A stretch of 64,000 nucleotides of DNA from Triatoma infestans (lineage: Eukaryota > Arthropoda > Insecta > Hemiptera > Reduviidae). The position numbers were made by a program, and so were the translations under genes. Below the pieces are notes generated by a model. The model did not search any database and was not told where the DNA came from. It saw only the letters and a program-made list of their open reading frames with translations. The stretch covers positions 1 to 64,000 of the forward strand of contig JAAEAF010014533.1 of assembly GCA_011037195.1 (NCBI GenBank), written 5' to 3'. Every line of letters starts with the position of its first letter. Position 1 is the stretch's first letter. Below are positions 1 to 10,435 of the stretch, one piece after another.

Positions 1-1133
1 ATATATAAATAAATATGTGTGTTTACAGAAAAAAAAAAAAAATTATATATTTTATTATATCATGTCATATCATCAATCAATTATATCATTTTCTATCAAT
101 TATTTTAAGTATGTATTAATTGTTAAATTTTACTCTGCATCTTTTTACATCACATTTGTTTATTAATTATCTACTTCTATAATTGTGATATTTATCAAAA
201 ATCTTTTTCAATTGTATAATTTTCAATGAATTTTAAATCTGCATAAATATTCCTTTTATCAGAATCAATCTTGAAATTTTATTTGTATTCATATTCTATT
301 TCTTAGAGTCATCTTTAAAAATGAACAGTTGTTTATAGCCATTAGTTTTGTTACATCTGAATAATTATTAGAAGATATTTTAACAATTTAATCAAATCAT
401 TATTATTGTATATCATTACTTAATTAGGAAATAATTTTTTTTAACATTTATACCATAATCATGACGTTTTTCATTCATCAGGAAATTTTTAATTGTTTAT
501 AACCATAAGTTTCATTACATGGAAATCATTTCTAATTTTATATCGAAAATGAATCATGAATTTTTTCAATTGTTTAATACTTATACTCAAGCGAAAATAT
601 TTATTTAATCAAAAAAAAAAAAAAAAAATTTAATCATTATTGTACCTTAGATTTAGTCAATTTTTATGTTCAATTTTATATTCAAATTTTTAAATTTCTA
701 ATTTTATATCCAAAATGAATCCATGATGCACATAAATTCAGCAAAACTCCTTGTAAATAGAATTCTAACTCTTACATGGTACTTAGTAATGGATTTACCA
801 AGTATTTCAATAACATAAACAATTGGCAAAATAAAAACAAAATGTAAATAATTAATTTAATAAATGTAGATAATTTTCAAGAGCCAATTTTCACATATGT
901 AAATAATTTTAAATTTTCAATGGCATCTGGATTGCAAATGTAAATAATTAATGGATCTCTTAATATTTCTAAAACTAAAAATGCAGATCCAATATCATGT
1001 ATTGAAATTATTAGTTTTTTTCTCAAATTATGTTAATGACCGATCGTGTAAATATTGTTCTTTTAATGTACATATTTAAATTACTGCCAAAGACTGCTCC
1101 AATTTTAAATACTCTATGACAGACATGACAAAA
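1..1133. other. AT-rich non-coding stretch
   Basis: Very AT-rich sequence with homopolymer A runs (near 30 and 610) and no open reading frame with recognisable content. I see nothing assignable to a known element. Confidence 0.6.
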
Positions 1134-1249
1134 CTGGCTCTTAAAAACAGCATGATAGTCGCATATCACTAGCCACATATGCTACAAATTCTGGCTCTCT
1201 TAAAAACAGCATGCTAGTCGCATATCACTAGCCACATATGCTACAAATT
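1134..1249. repeat. Tandem duplication, ~58-bp unit x2
   Basis: Two adjacent near-identical units, 1134-1190 and 1191-1249. Each starts CTGGCTCT and ends GCTACAAATT. The second differs by a CT insertion and one substitution. A short hairpin (AATTTTTCG/CGAAAAATT) lies downstream at about 1292-1313. Confidence 0.9.
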
Positions 1250-1318
1250 TAGCAGCATCAACAACATCATTTCAGCCAAGCTACCAACGCTAATTTTTCG
1301 CAAACGAAAAATTACTTC

Positions 1319-1750
1319 AGGAGGGGGGATGATGTAGGGGTAGTGAACCCCCACCACACATCCACTCTAGCGAGTGAACCCCCATCAATCATAAACAGCC
1401 CCTCGCGCACAGAGAGAGGAGAGGGTTCGGCGAGTGTATATATATACGAGAGACAGAGTCAAAAGATATTCTGTTCACAGTCTACACTTCAATTGTACAT
1501 ATCGTTTAGCCAAGTCAGTCTGTCTGTTCAGTTCTTGTAGTGTAAAGTATACAGTCCTTGGTAGTCAGTCATATACATTATATATCAATTATATATCGTA
1601 TACCGATATATGAGGTGTTTATGTATATCGCATCACATCCACAACCAACATCCCGCCGACACACCATTTACAGAAAATAAAATGTTGTTGAACTTTTCTT
1701 CTTTTCTCCCCCATAGTACAATTTCAAGCTCATCTTCGACTATATTCTGT
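1319..1750 (+). mobile_element. LTR-like segment preceded by a polypurine tract
   Basis: A purine run (AGGAGGGGGG, 1319-1328) is followed directly by TGATGTAGGGG at 1330, the arrangement expected at the junction of a polypurine tract and a 3' LTR. Downstream are direct GTGAACCCCC repeats, a TATATATA stretch near 1439, and an AATAAA-like signal near 1676. I cannot fix the 3' end because a LINE tail begins near 1750. No gag or pol remnant is visible upstream. An LTR is the best guess, not a certainty. Confidence 0.35.
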
Positions 1751-2625
1751 ATTTTTTTTTTTGTTTTTATTTATTTATCCAATAAACGGGCGTAGCCTTA
1801 TGGTTGAAGTCATTACATGTGATACATACAGTGATACATAAAATAATAATAGTAAAATAATACACGCTCATTTAACAATTTAATCTTCAAGTAATGCAAA
1901 AATGTTTTTGGAAAAGTCCAGATGCCATTTGAAAACCCACATCACCAGGAATATACTCATTCCATGACCTGCATATTCTACAAATGATGTCAGCGTTAAA
2001 CAGCGCAGTAGTCTTAACGGCAGGGACCACGAAATGCGAAATACTGCGCAAGCAGCGAGGTGGTACATGAAAAGGAATGGCAGCAAGTAGCTCCGTGCAA
2101 TCAATTTCGCCATTCAAGAGCTTCTTCAAGAATAAAAGACCAGCATTTCGTCTTCTAGACTCTAAAGAGCATAAATGAGTAGCACCGGTGGGTAACCTTT
2201 TCTTAAAAGTCCTGATGAAACGGTTTTGTATAGCTTCCAGTCTGACTATATCCTTCTTGGTGTAAGGACACCAAATCAATGACGCGTACTCAAGAAGGCT
2301 TCTAACGTATGCATTGTACACAGTTAGCACCGCTTTGGGATCTCTAAGATCACGAGTGTGCCTTATTACAAAACCCAGTGCTCTCGATGCTTTCCTACAA
2401 ACATATTCAAACTGTTTTGTGAAAGAGAGGTCATGACTCAGAGTAACTCCTAAATCCTTCACGTTACGAGTCCTCTCCAATGGTTTGCCATCAATGAGGT
2501 ACTGATATGATATAAAAGTCTTTTTGCGATAAAAAGAAATGAATTGGCATTTTTTAACATTTAGCTCCATGCCATTACTGCAGCACCAGTCAGAAATAAT
2601 GCGGAGGATTTTATTCAATTATATA
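1750..2625 (-). pseudogene. 5'-truncated LINE: C-terminal part of reverse transcriptase ORF plus 3' UTR
   Basis: An uninterrupted minus-strand frame (2618 to 1887, about 243 residues) matches the region just after the RT catalytic core of non-LTR retrotransposons. It includes a KDLGVTLSHDLSF thumb-like motif, LLEYASLIWCPY, and a following QNRF helix, as in CR1/jockey-group elements. The catalytic YADD box is missing, so the copy is 5'-truncated near 2625. The 3' UTR (1886-1760) ends in an A-rich tail seen as T-runs near 1750-1772. The clean frame suggests a fairly recent insertion. Clade is uncertain. It is not the family found at 7-10 kb. Confidence 0.85.
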
Positions 2626-2658
2626 TTGTTATTATATTATTTAAACTTTCTTTTCGTT

Positions 2659-2913
2659 AATTGCAAAGCCAGTACTTCACGTATCGCCCATCTTCAGGAT
2701 GCGTTTGTCAGACAGTGTGATAACACAGACTTGCACAGAGCAAATTTAGTTTATACACTCTGTTCATTTTATACTTCACAGTGTATAAACTGAATTTGCT
2801 CTGTGCAAGCCTGTGTTATCACAGTGACTGACAAACGCATCCTGAAGATGGGCGAACGCCCAAAACCAGTCGATAATCACAAAATGAAGCAGGCTACCAC
2901 AGAAAATGTCTGT
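2659..2913. mobile_element. Palindromic element, hammerhead family, copy 1 (left arm truncated)
   Basis: Two arms of about 75 bp are inverted repeats of each other: left 2685-2760, right about 2782-2858, around a ~20-bp centre. The right arm continues outward to about 2912 and ends AAAATGTCTGTGA. The left arm stops inside what would be stem II of the hammerhead motif, directly after CGTAT at 2684. A 22-bp stretch (TGCAAAGCCAGTACTTCACG...) just left of the element recurs at about 3217-3239. The reading frames through it (e.g. 2539-2793) have no coding features. Confidence 0.8.
2838..2875 (+). ncRNA. Hammerhead ribozyme motif, mutated core
   Basis: Stem I strand CATC (2838-2841), core CTGAAGA (2842-2848), stem II GGGC-gaac-GCCC (2850-2861), then AAA where GAA is required (G12 to A at 2862), stem III ACCAGT, cleavage base C (2871), and GATA. 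The G12 change and the weakened stem III make activity unlikely. It is a decayed relative of the copies at 4,266 and 52,163. Confidence 0.6.
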
Positions 2914-4195
2914 GATGCCTTGATTATTTTTTTATCTTTCGAATTTTTATTAGCAGTAATGTATTTCATCCTCTAATAGCATATATTGGATATAACATTA
3001 ATAAAAATCAGTAACAAGTCAAGAGCATTTAAATCAAGAGAAAATTGACAATTTCTGCATTCGGCAGCAAAATACTGGTAAAAAAAAGAGGCACTAAATC
3101 ACCTACGTGAATTTGGGTCCATAATGCTGGAAAATATCTACATTTTTGCTATCGCCAAGTTTCAGCCTACCTTCAGAATGTTTTGATAAACAGTGAGATA
3201 TAATCGCTTTGTAGAATGCAAAGCCAGTACTTCACGTATAACACAGCAAGAAGAATGCAGCCAACAACATAACGACCAAGCACGTGCTTCCATTATAGAA
3301 CGTGTTCCCACTTTAACTAAAAATTTAGGATTAAGAGGATTCCGTGATACAGCGGCGAACTTCTAAAAGACTAAATTATATCTACTTCAAATACTAATGA
3401 AAACAAATTTAACTTCTGTGATTCCTATTTTTTATTTTTTGGAAAATACTTCCAGTTAAATGTTATCATTATCTGCTTCCCTTTAAGTGCACGTATAAAC
3501 CGAGAGATTATCTGTTAAATAATATAAAACAGATAACAACGTTCAATTATTAATTAAATAAATTACAAGCAATATTATATTTTAAGATATAAAGTTTATG
3601 TTTTGCTAATTTAGTATTCTCTGAAATAATTATCAACATACAAAATGTAAAGGTATCTTATTTAATTTTGCCTTTTCATAATGTGTTTTATGTTAAATCC
3701 TTTTGGTAGTACTAATTACGTTGCTGCTATTTGTGTCTTTGGTAAACTAAATTAAATCAACTTGTGTACATAGGAAACAAAGTCCACGTAAATTAAAAAT
3801 ACCTTTCAGGTTTCCATATAACACAAGAGTTGGATATATTGATATCATAAATAAATTTATATGAGGTTCCAGGAATTCAGCAGATTACTAATGATAGGTA
3901 AAGGACGGCTGATTTCTAAACATGGACAAAATTTTCCACCTTCTACGATCCTCTAGCTTATATTAAGTTACCCCTTATATGATTTATGATTTTCATTTAT
4001 TTATAGACTCTTAGTCCAATTGGTTTTATTTTCTTTCTTCTTCGTTAATTTTTTATAAACGTAGTTATTTCTACATTCAACAAGATTATTCTTAACAAAA
4101 TCTATATTATATCAAAGAAAATAAATTACGTTAAACAAAGCTAAGGTCATAAAAATTTCCACGCATAAAACGTAAAACTGGTAAGAATAACCTGA
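2914..4195. other. Non-coding stretch with one decayed palindrome-family remnant
   Basis: No supportable gene. At about 3150-3215 there is a weak, heavily diverged copy of the hammerhead-palindrome arm: GCCTACCTTCAGAATG followed by TTTTGATAAACAGTGAGATA. The rest is AT-rich with nothing I can assign. Confidence 0.5.
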
Positions 4196-4265
4196 AAAAA
4201 ATCTGGTGTAAAACACTCACCCAACTCAGAGACATTTTCCATGGTAGCCTGCTTCATTTTGTGGT

Positions 4266-4303
4266 CATCAACCGGTTTCGGGCGTTCGCCCATCTTCAGG
4301 ATG
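4266..4303 (-). ncRNA. Hammerhead ribozyme motif (complete core, minus strand)
   Basis: Read on the minus strand: CATC (stem I), CTGAAGA (core C3-A9), one extra T, stem II GGGC-GAAC-GCCC, GAA (12-14), ACCGGT (stem III, self-complementary), T at the cleavage position 17, then GATG, which pairs perfectly with CATC. All invariant core residues are present. Position 17 is U rather than the preferred C. The tiny palindromic stem III is typical of hammerheads that work best as dimers. An extra nucleotide between A9 and stem II is known from a viroid hammerhead, so it does not exclude activity. Confidence 0.7.
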
Positions 4304-4322
4304 CGTTTGTCAGACAGTGAGA

Positions 4323-5261
4323 TGTAATGTCATATCAATGTCAAGTGGCTCCAGCCAGCCGCTATCTTCACAAAAGATAACAAGAAGAAAGGATAATTTA
4401 CAACTAGTGGCCCCAGCCAGCCGCTGTCTTCTGGACAAGAGCCGCGCCAAACAAAAGCCTTTTCAAAACAAGGGTCAATACACACGGTCAAAGCAAGCAC
4501 CGCTAAAAGAATCATTATTGTACAGAAGCCACCTGGCCGATATTCCTTCATACAAGGGTCAATACACACGGTCAAAGACAAGCACCGCTAAAAGGATCAT
4601 TATTGTACAGAAGCCACCAGGCCGGTATTCCTTCATACAAGGGCCAACAAACAGTCAAGGCTACCAGTCTTTGAAAATCACCGATGGGCGACCATCTGTT
4701 GCCAAATCTGGCCACTGACCTAAATTACACTGGTCACCGAACTGACCAAGGTCGGCACACTGCGAGAGATGTCTTAGTGTGAGTACTACTTACACACCTG
4801 GCAATGTGTGAGTAATACTAATATAAACTTCGCCGCACTGGAGGAGGGGATCATTATATCATTATAGTTTCAACGAGCATTACAGCTTCAACGATCAGTA
4901 CAGCAGCAGTTTCGCGAGCGCGTCCCTATACAAGGTTTAACTTATAATTATTATCATTCAATTAAACATTTTATAGTTGTGCATCTTAGTTTTATCTACT
5001 TAAATCATTTTAAATTATTTGTAGTTTTATCTCTTTAAATTATTTATTTACTTATATCATTTCATATTAATTGTAGTTACCAATTGACACATTTAAATTA
5101 TTGTTAAAATATAGTCTATTTTTGTAAATTCAGTGTTCGTATTTCAAGTAATAACTCTCTAAAAATCTCTAAACTAGCTTCCGCCTATTCAACATATCAA
5201 GTCCCTCTTCAAGACATCTGAACTCCATTACCTCTGGAATCCGATAACTGATTCCAATACA
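4323..5261 (+). mobile_element. Solo LTR, 939 bp, with 4-bp target duplication
   Basis: It begins TGTAATG and ends CAATACA (imperfect inverted termini TGTA...TACA), and is flanked on both sides by GAGA (4319-4322 and 5262-5265). Excising it leaves a single GAGA and reconstitutes sequence matching the paralogous uninterrupted element at 2700 bp. It holds a 2-copy tandem repeat (4469-4637), a duplicated CCAGCCAGCCGCT block (about 4352 and 4425), and no coding sequence. A single LTR with a target duplication implies LTR-LTR recombination that removed the internal region. TG...CA with a 4-bp duplication fits Ty3/gypsy or BEL-type elements. I cannot say which. Confidence 0.8.
4469..4637. repeat. 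84/85-bp tandem repeat, 2 copies plus partial third
   Basis: Units begin CAAGGGTCAATACACACGG at 4469 and 4553, with a partial copy at 4638. They lie inside the solo LTR. Confidence 0.9.
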
Positions 5262-5391
5262 GAGATAACACAGACTTGCACAGAACAAATTCAGTTTATA
5301 CACTGGACTCCGAGTCAGTGTATAAAGAGAGTCAGTGTATAAACTAGATTTGCTCTGTGTAAGTCTGTGTTGTCACACTGTCTGACGAACG

Positions 5392-5429
5392 CATGCTGAA
5401 GATGGGCGAACGCCCAAAACCGGTCGATG
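5392..5429 (+). ncRNA. Hammerhead ribozyme motif, mutated core
   Basis: Same layout as the other copies: CTGAAGA 5396-5402, stem II 5404-5415, stem III ACCGGT 5419-5424, cleavage C 5425, and GATG. G12 is A (5416) and the stem I base next to the core is mismatched (CATG). Probably inactive. Confidence 0.6.
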
Positions 5430-5570
5430 ACCACAAAATGAAGCAGGCTACCACGGAAAATGTCTCTGATGCTTTCCAGCTCTGCGGAACCAACAACCAC
5501 AACAACTCATCCAACTATCTGTTACTGTAATTTACATAATTGTAATTGACTAATTCTATTCTAACGTATA

Positions 5571-6999
5571 ATTCTTACTGATGTTTAGTTGTCTTCAATT
5601 AATATGAATTGAACAATCATAACTTTAATATACGACTTTTTTTTTGAGGAAAGCATTACTTCCCACTCCCTTAAAACAAAAAGGAGGGGTAACTCCATTA
5701 AATGGATTTTCTTGGAAAAGGAACTTTCAGACAAAAGTGGATAGGTCTCTTTATATGTATAATTAGCACACCAAGTTTAATGAAACCTAGTGGTAATTTT
5801 TGAAGTAGCACTTCCGGGTCAATCGATTTTCATCAAATTCAATATTTTGAAGATAAAATTTATAGTTCTTTGAATGTGTAGTTGACATATTATTATTATG
5901 TTGCAGCCGTTTTCGACAAAATTGCAAAAAGGGGGAAAAAAAAACAATAAATAAGCACAACCCAGGTATAAAAAAGGCCACATATCTAGCCATTTATAAA
6001 AAATAGACTCTGTAGACACCCTTAAAGAAAATTGAAGGAATGAAGAGGGCAATACAGCGATTACAAAGAGAGATAGTGCAATAACGATAGCAGCTATCAA
6101 GATCGGAGACATTCATTGATAGAGCGAATAAGACATTTATTTATTAATAACTATAGACTGGAAAGTGAAATAGAGTGAATCTAGGCACATGTTGAGATTG
6201 TTGGAAATGAGGTTGCTATGTGTTGTCAAGGGAAAAAAATCACAGATAAGCTGTTAATTTTGTCCGGTCATTTTGCAGAAATAAGTTCCGAATGCAAGAA
6301 AATAAATGAGAATAAGAATAAAGCAATGCAACAAGATTAAGGGAAACATGATGATACATACTAACTAGAGAGAATAGAAAACAATTAACTTTACAATAGA
6401 CTATAAAATAACACAGATGGAAGAGTTCGACATTACTTACATAGGTATCATATAATAGAATATACAATCCACAACGTACTTATGATAAAATGACCATTTG
6501 AGACAAAACTGGGACCATCTAATTGACGACTGTCCACTACTGATGCGTCCAAAAAGAGACTTAATGCAATAATTTAACAACGGCAGGACACGACTGGCCA
6601 CTATCCAAGAAGAAGATTACCTCTTATCTCTAAAGTTTTGTCATAATATATTGTTAAATTTCTTACGAAAACTGAAATAGATTTTTTTTTTTTAATTATT
6701 TTATGCTTCATCATTAGAATTTAAAAAAATGTTATACATTGTATAGTACATGTTAAGATTATTTTATAATCAAATTCATTTCAGCACGGGTACTATGGAA
6801 TGAAAATACAACACACCCTGTACCATTCTCTAGAAAATACTTTTTCAGATTCAGGGGACATCAAAACATGTATTTCCTGTGAAAACTCGATATAAAAAAT
6901 TTGACATTTTCGCAGTACTTCATCCTACCAGTAGTTAGAGAAAGTAATAAACTAAAAATAAACAAATGACAACATATATATATATATATATTTTGGTAA
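5571..6999 (-). repeat. Old, fragmented family A copy (about 5640-6960)
   Basis: Recognisable family A blocks lie in minus orientation. They include CACTTCCGGGTCAATCGATT near 5810, the GTGTAGTTGACATA block near 5875, GCCGTTTTCGACAAAATTGC near 5905, and near 6858-6955 the end block with GGGGACATCAAAAC and TTAGAGAAAGTA. Between about 5990 and 6780 I see no clear family match. The copy is much more diverged than those at 15.6, 35.6 or 40.9 kb. A (TA)n run lies at 6976-6991. Confidence 0.6.
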
Positions 7000-7263
7000 A
7001 AGTTTTCAACTAGCAATAATCGTACCTCAGGAGACCTTCATTGGTTAAGATATTGCCACTGCGCAAGTATTAAAAGATCACGTTCTTCTCCTGGACTTAG
7101 TGAAAAAAAAAGTAGACTCAAGAAAGATTGTGCTAAAAAGTTCGAAAGAGAAATGGGAGTAGAGACTGAGCTTGGTAGAATTACAATAAAAGAACTTCTT
7201 GAAAACGTATAAGAGCTAAAAATCCAAATCGGTACACTTCAAGAGGAGAATAAAATTCTTAAA

Positions 7264-7887
7264 ATGACCGTCGAGAATTTGAAGAAGAAAAATAATTTGT
7301 TAGAAAAAAAAATGGAATTAATGGAAAACGATTCACGTAAAAATAATCTTATTTTCAAAGGTCTAGATAATTTGAAAGTTGCTGATAATGAAATTATACT
7401 TAATTTTTGTAAAGAAATTTTGGAAGTATCAGTCTCCACGCACGATATATCTAATGCATTTAAGTTTAATATTGGAAATAGTGGGAAATGTATATGGAAA
7501 GTCACTTTCAATCAACACGAAATTGTATCAATCATTTTAAAAAATACAAATAAGTTGAAAGGTACTGGCTTTTACATTGATCGCGACTATTCACCTATAG
7601 TTATGTCTAGGAGGAAAGCGCTGCTGCAATACAGGAAAGAAATTTTACAGCGAGATAAGTCTAAAAGAGTTTTATTGAGAAGAGACATTTTATTTGTGGA
7701 TGGTGAGAAGTACTTCTGGGATGATGAAGAGAAAATAATAAAACCGTATATTAGTGGAGAGTTGAAGAATCAAGGTTCTGATTTAGTTCAGGGGGCAGGA
7801 AAATCTGTATCATCTTTTCTATCTGTTCTCGGTCCAAGTACAAGTTCACAGGAAAAGCCGATTCAAGACAAAAATTTAAAAAAATGA
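7264..7887 (+). CDS. LINE-B ORF1 protein (coiled coil plus RNA-binding-like domain)
   Basis: A 207-residue frame. Residues 1-25 form a charged heptad-like coiled coil rich in K/E/L. This is followed by RKNNLIFKGL, a motif typical of LINE ORF1 proteins at the start of their RRM-like region, and a basic block near residues 117-140 (MSRRKALLQYRKEILQRDK). ORF1 proteins of this kind bind element RNA and help form the ribonucleoprotein. The frame continues upstream of the ATG with coiled-coil-like sequence but is cut by TAA at 7210-7212, so the true ORF1 start was probably further 5' (near 7080). The stop overlaps the next start as ATGA at 7884-7887, a layout suited to termination-reinitiation of ORF2. 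Confidence 0.75.
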   Translation: MTVENLKKKNNLLEKKMELMENDSRKNNLIFKGLDNLKVADNEIILNFCKEILEVSVSTHDISNAFKFNIGNSGKCIWKVTFNQHEIVSIILKNTNKLKGTGFYIDRDYSPIVMSRRKALLQYRKEILQRDKSKRVLLRRDILFVDGEKYFWDDEEKIIKPYISGELKNQGSDLVQGAGKSVSSFLSVLGPSTSSQEKPIQDKNLKK

Positions 7888-10435
7888 GAAAGTTCTGTCA
7901 GAATAACTCCATTATAAACGGTAATAAATTAATTAATGTTCTTAGTTATAATGTTGTAGGTATTAAGGATAAAGTTAAAGATTTATCTTGTGTTAATTTC
8001 ATAAATCAATATGATATAGTTTGTTTAAGTGAAACTTTTATTGAGGGAAAAGATACGAATGTATATATATGTTAAATATTTTCAAGGGTTTAAATTATTA
8101 TGGATACCAGCGTTAAGATTTGCCTATTATGGGCGGGCTAAAACAGGTTTAATATTATGTTGTAAATTAGAATTATTTTCTGAAGGTATATGTAGTTTTA
8201 TCAAATTGGGTGAAATGGATGTAATTGAGGTTAAATTTAATGCAGTTGAAAAGTTATATCTTTCGCTTGTATATTTAGGGAAGGAAAGCATTAATAATTT
8301 AGAGCAGGTTATTATGAATTATAATCATTTAGAATTTTTAGTATTGGGGGATACGAATGGAAGAATAAGAGAGAGTCAACCTATTGATGTAGATATTTTG
8401 AATTTAGATGTCTGTTCTAAGCGGCGAGTTTCAAAAGATAAATTGTTAAATACTGAGGGGAAAAAAATATTAGAACTTCTTGATGATCAAGGCTGGAGAT
8501 AATACCGGTGATTTCACTTTTATTAGTGGCCGGGGGTGCTCGGTTATTGATTTGGCAGCTATTTCTAAAAATTCTGTAACTAGAATTAAGGATTTTCTTG
8601 TTAAAAATGCAATATGGTCTGATCAAATGGGTATTGAAGTTAAGATAGAACTAGATTTTGTAGAAAAGAATGATGATTATCTGCCTGTCCGGTCTAAATT
8701 AAGATGGAATACATCTTTTTCTGACCAAAACAGAAGGAAATTGGATGAGTTGGCTGTTTTAAAATCCGAAAATTATAATAATGAGGTGGATGAATTAAAG
8801 TCTATGATTAGACAAAGTGCAGGTAATAGGAACGGGAAAGTTCGCCCCTTTAAACGTGTTCAACCTTGGTTTGATTTTCAATGTTTTCATATTCGAGCTA
8901 GAGTTCTCAACGTAAATAAAATTCAGGCCGACAGAAATATTTAGCGGAAAAAAAGGAAATTTAAAGAGTTATGCCCTAACAAGCGTCAACAATATTTTGC
9001 GGAAGCAGTGGAAAGTATTTTAAAGGTTAGAGATGCCTCTGAATTTTGGTTGCAAGTGAATAAATTCAAGCCTAAGGGTTTGAATTATGGCGGCAGTATA
9101 AGTATGAAAGAATGGGTTACTTACTTTTCTCGACTTTTTAATCCGGTGGTTAACTTATCGTCAGTTCTGTATACTAAATCCGAAATAACAGATGAATTTC
9201 TCAACCAACCTTTCCCTTTAGAAGAATTGCAGCCGATATTATCCAGGTTTAAAAATAATAAGGCATCGGGTTCTGATGGAATCGCATTCGAATTTTATAA
9301 GTACTCCCCGCAACCCTTTCTCCAGCTAGATTCATCGCTGTTAAATGTTTTCTTTCAGGAGGGTTCAGTCCCAGAGCGTTTTAATGAAGCAGTGATAGTT
9401 CCTCTCTTTAAAAAAGGTGACACAAACAAGGTCACTAATTATTATAGGTGTATTGTGGGTAAACAGCAAGAATTTATTATGTGAGGAACAGGCGGGATTT
9501 AGGGAAAGCTATTCAACTATAGATAATCTATTTATACTTACGAATGTTATTAGACTGAAGTGGCACGAAGGTTGGAATAGAATCTATTGTTTTTTTGTGG
9601 ACTTGAAGTCTGCATTTGATTCTGTGGATAGGAGGGCGTTATTATTTAAACTTACACAGCTAGGAGTGTCGAACAAATTCACTAGAGCTATAGGAAGCCT
9701 GTACAAAGATACTAAATTATCTGCAAGGGGGAAGAGTAGTTGCTCACTTATACTAGTTCTGGGATGCAACAAGTTTGCAACCTTAGTCCATTATTATTCA
9801 TCATTTATATCAATGATCTTAAAGCCTTATGGTGGAATTATGCTGAAAAGATACAGTCTGAAAATATTTGCTGATGACATTGTTATTTTGGAGGTTAAGC
9901 CGGATATACTTCAGAATATGATAAATGAAGTGGAGAGCTACACGGTTACTTGGAATCTCAAACTGAATCTGACGAATCGAAAGTGAAGATTTTTTGTAAT
10001 AAAATGATATTCAGGAAAAGGGGCGGTAGACTTAGAAATGATGAAATATGGAGATACGGGAGCCAGGTAATTGAAGTAGTAAATTCCTATAAATATTTAG
10101 GAGTGGAACTTACGCCTTCTTTGTTATTTAGCCAGTTTTGGAATAGAAAATCTCGTCAAGCTTTGCTAGGCGTTAATACAGTTTGGTCGAATTTAATAGT
10201 AAATAAATATACTTTCTGCAAAGTATGATCTGTTTAAGGCCGTATTTCGCTCCATCCTTACTTATAGTTGCCAGGTTTGTGGATACCAATGCTCGGACCA
10301 TATAGAAAGGGTACAGAGAATAAGGCGTTAAAAGGTACATTTCGTGGTATTTATCGTCAGCTTTCCTTGGATGTTGATTACACGCTAAAGACCCTAAACA
10401 CTGAGGATATAGGACTATTAATAGCCATTTTCTCC
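7884..10435 (+). pseudogene. LINE-B ORF2: endonuclease and reverse transcriptase, frameshifted
   Basis: The frame opens at 7884 with an APE endonuclease N-terminus (NVLSYNVVGIKDK, DIVCLSETF). It shifts frame near 8060. The GDTNGRI box (the GDFN motif of the family) is near 8350. Frame shifts again near 8500 to GDFTFISGRGCSVIDLAAIS; the following SDH motif reads SDQ (near 8620), so the catalytic His is lost. TAG at 8942 interrupts the linker. The RT shows NNKASGSDGI (near 9260), IVPLFKKGD, then an apparent internal deletion near 9450. It continues with EEQAGFRESYSTIDNL, FVDLKSAFDSVDRRAL (near 9600), a frameshifted NLSPLLFIIYINDL, and catalytic FADDIVIL (near 9868). The thumb has VVNSYKYLGVELTP (near 10,080). 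The element encoded copy-and-paste retrotransposition; this copy cannot. Confidence 0.85.

Larger units (their letters stand above)
4227..5503. mobile_element. Palindromic element, hammerhead family, copy 2 (with nested solo LTR)
   Basis: The left arm (4227-4322) starts CAGAGACATTTTCC. The right arm (about 5262-5480, including the inner palindrome 5262-5385) ends GGAAAATGTCTCTG. They are inverted repeats of each other. The inner section is the same hairpin seen at 2700-2860: GATAACACAGACTTGCAC and its complement. The arms are interrupted by an LTR at 4323-5261. Removing it restores continuity with copy 1 (CAGACAGTG then ATAACACAGAC). The outer right arm (5480-5503, GCTTTCCAGCTCTGCGGAAC) is also present, inverted, left of the copy at 52 kb. 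Confidence 0.85.
4196..5570 (-). repeat. Family A terminal fragment split by a later insertion
   Basis: The left piece (about 4196-4226) carries the family A end AATCTGGTGT followed by CACTCACCCAACT. The right piece (about 5504-5570) continues with degenerate forms of the next family A sequences: CAACTATCTGTTACTG, then AATTGTAATTGAC. The palindromic element at about 4227-5503 therefore inserted into an older family A copy. Flanks CCAACTC and CAACTC may be target-site remnants. Confidence 0.55.
7000..10435 (+). mobile_element. LINE-B copy 1: non-LTR retrotransposon with ORF1 and broken ORF2, 3' side replaced by another LINE
   Basis: The segment carries ORF1 (7264-7887), APE-type endonuclease and reverse transcriptase pieces in order on one strand. 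It ends abruptly near 10,435 where a jockey-like RT begins. The 5' end is not defined. Two other copies of the same family are 22,620-23,740 (-) and 53,729-54,918 (+), recognised by shared C-terminal sequence. The RT and C-terminus resemble insect LINEs with a C-terminal CCHC knuckle. I do not assign a named clade. Confidence 0.85.

Noticed and set aside
2539..2793. 84-residue open frame across the palindrome
   Set aside because: It overlaps the antisense LINE and the hammerhead palindrome. The similar peptides at 5.4 and 52 kb come from the repeated DNA, not from coding constraint.
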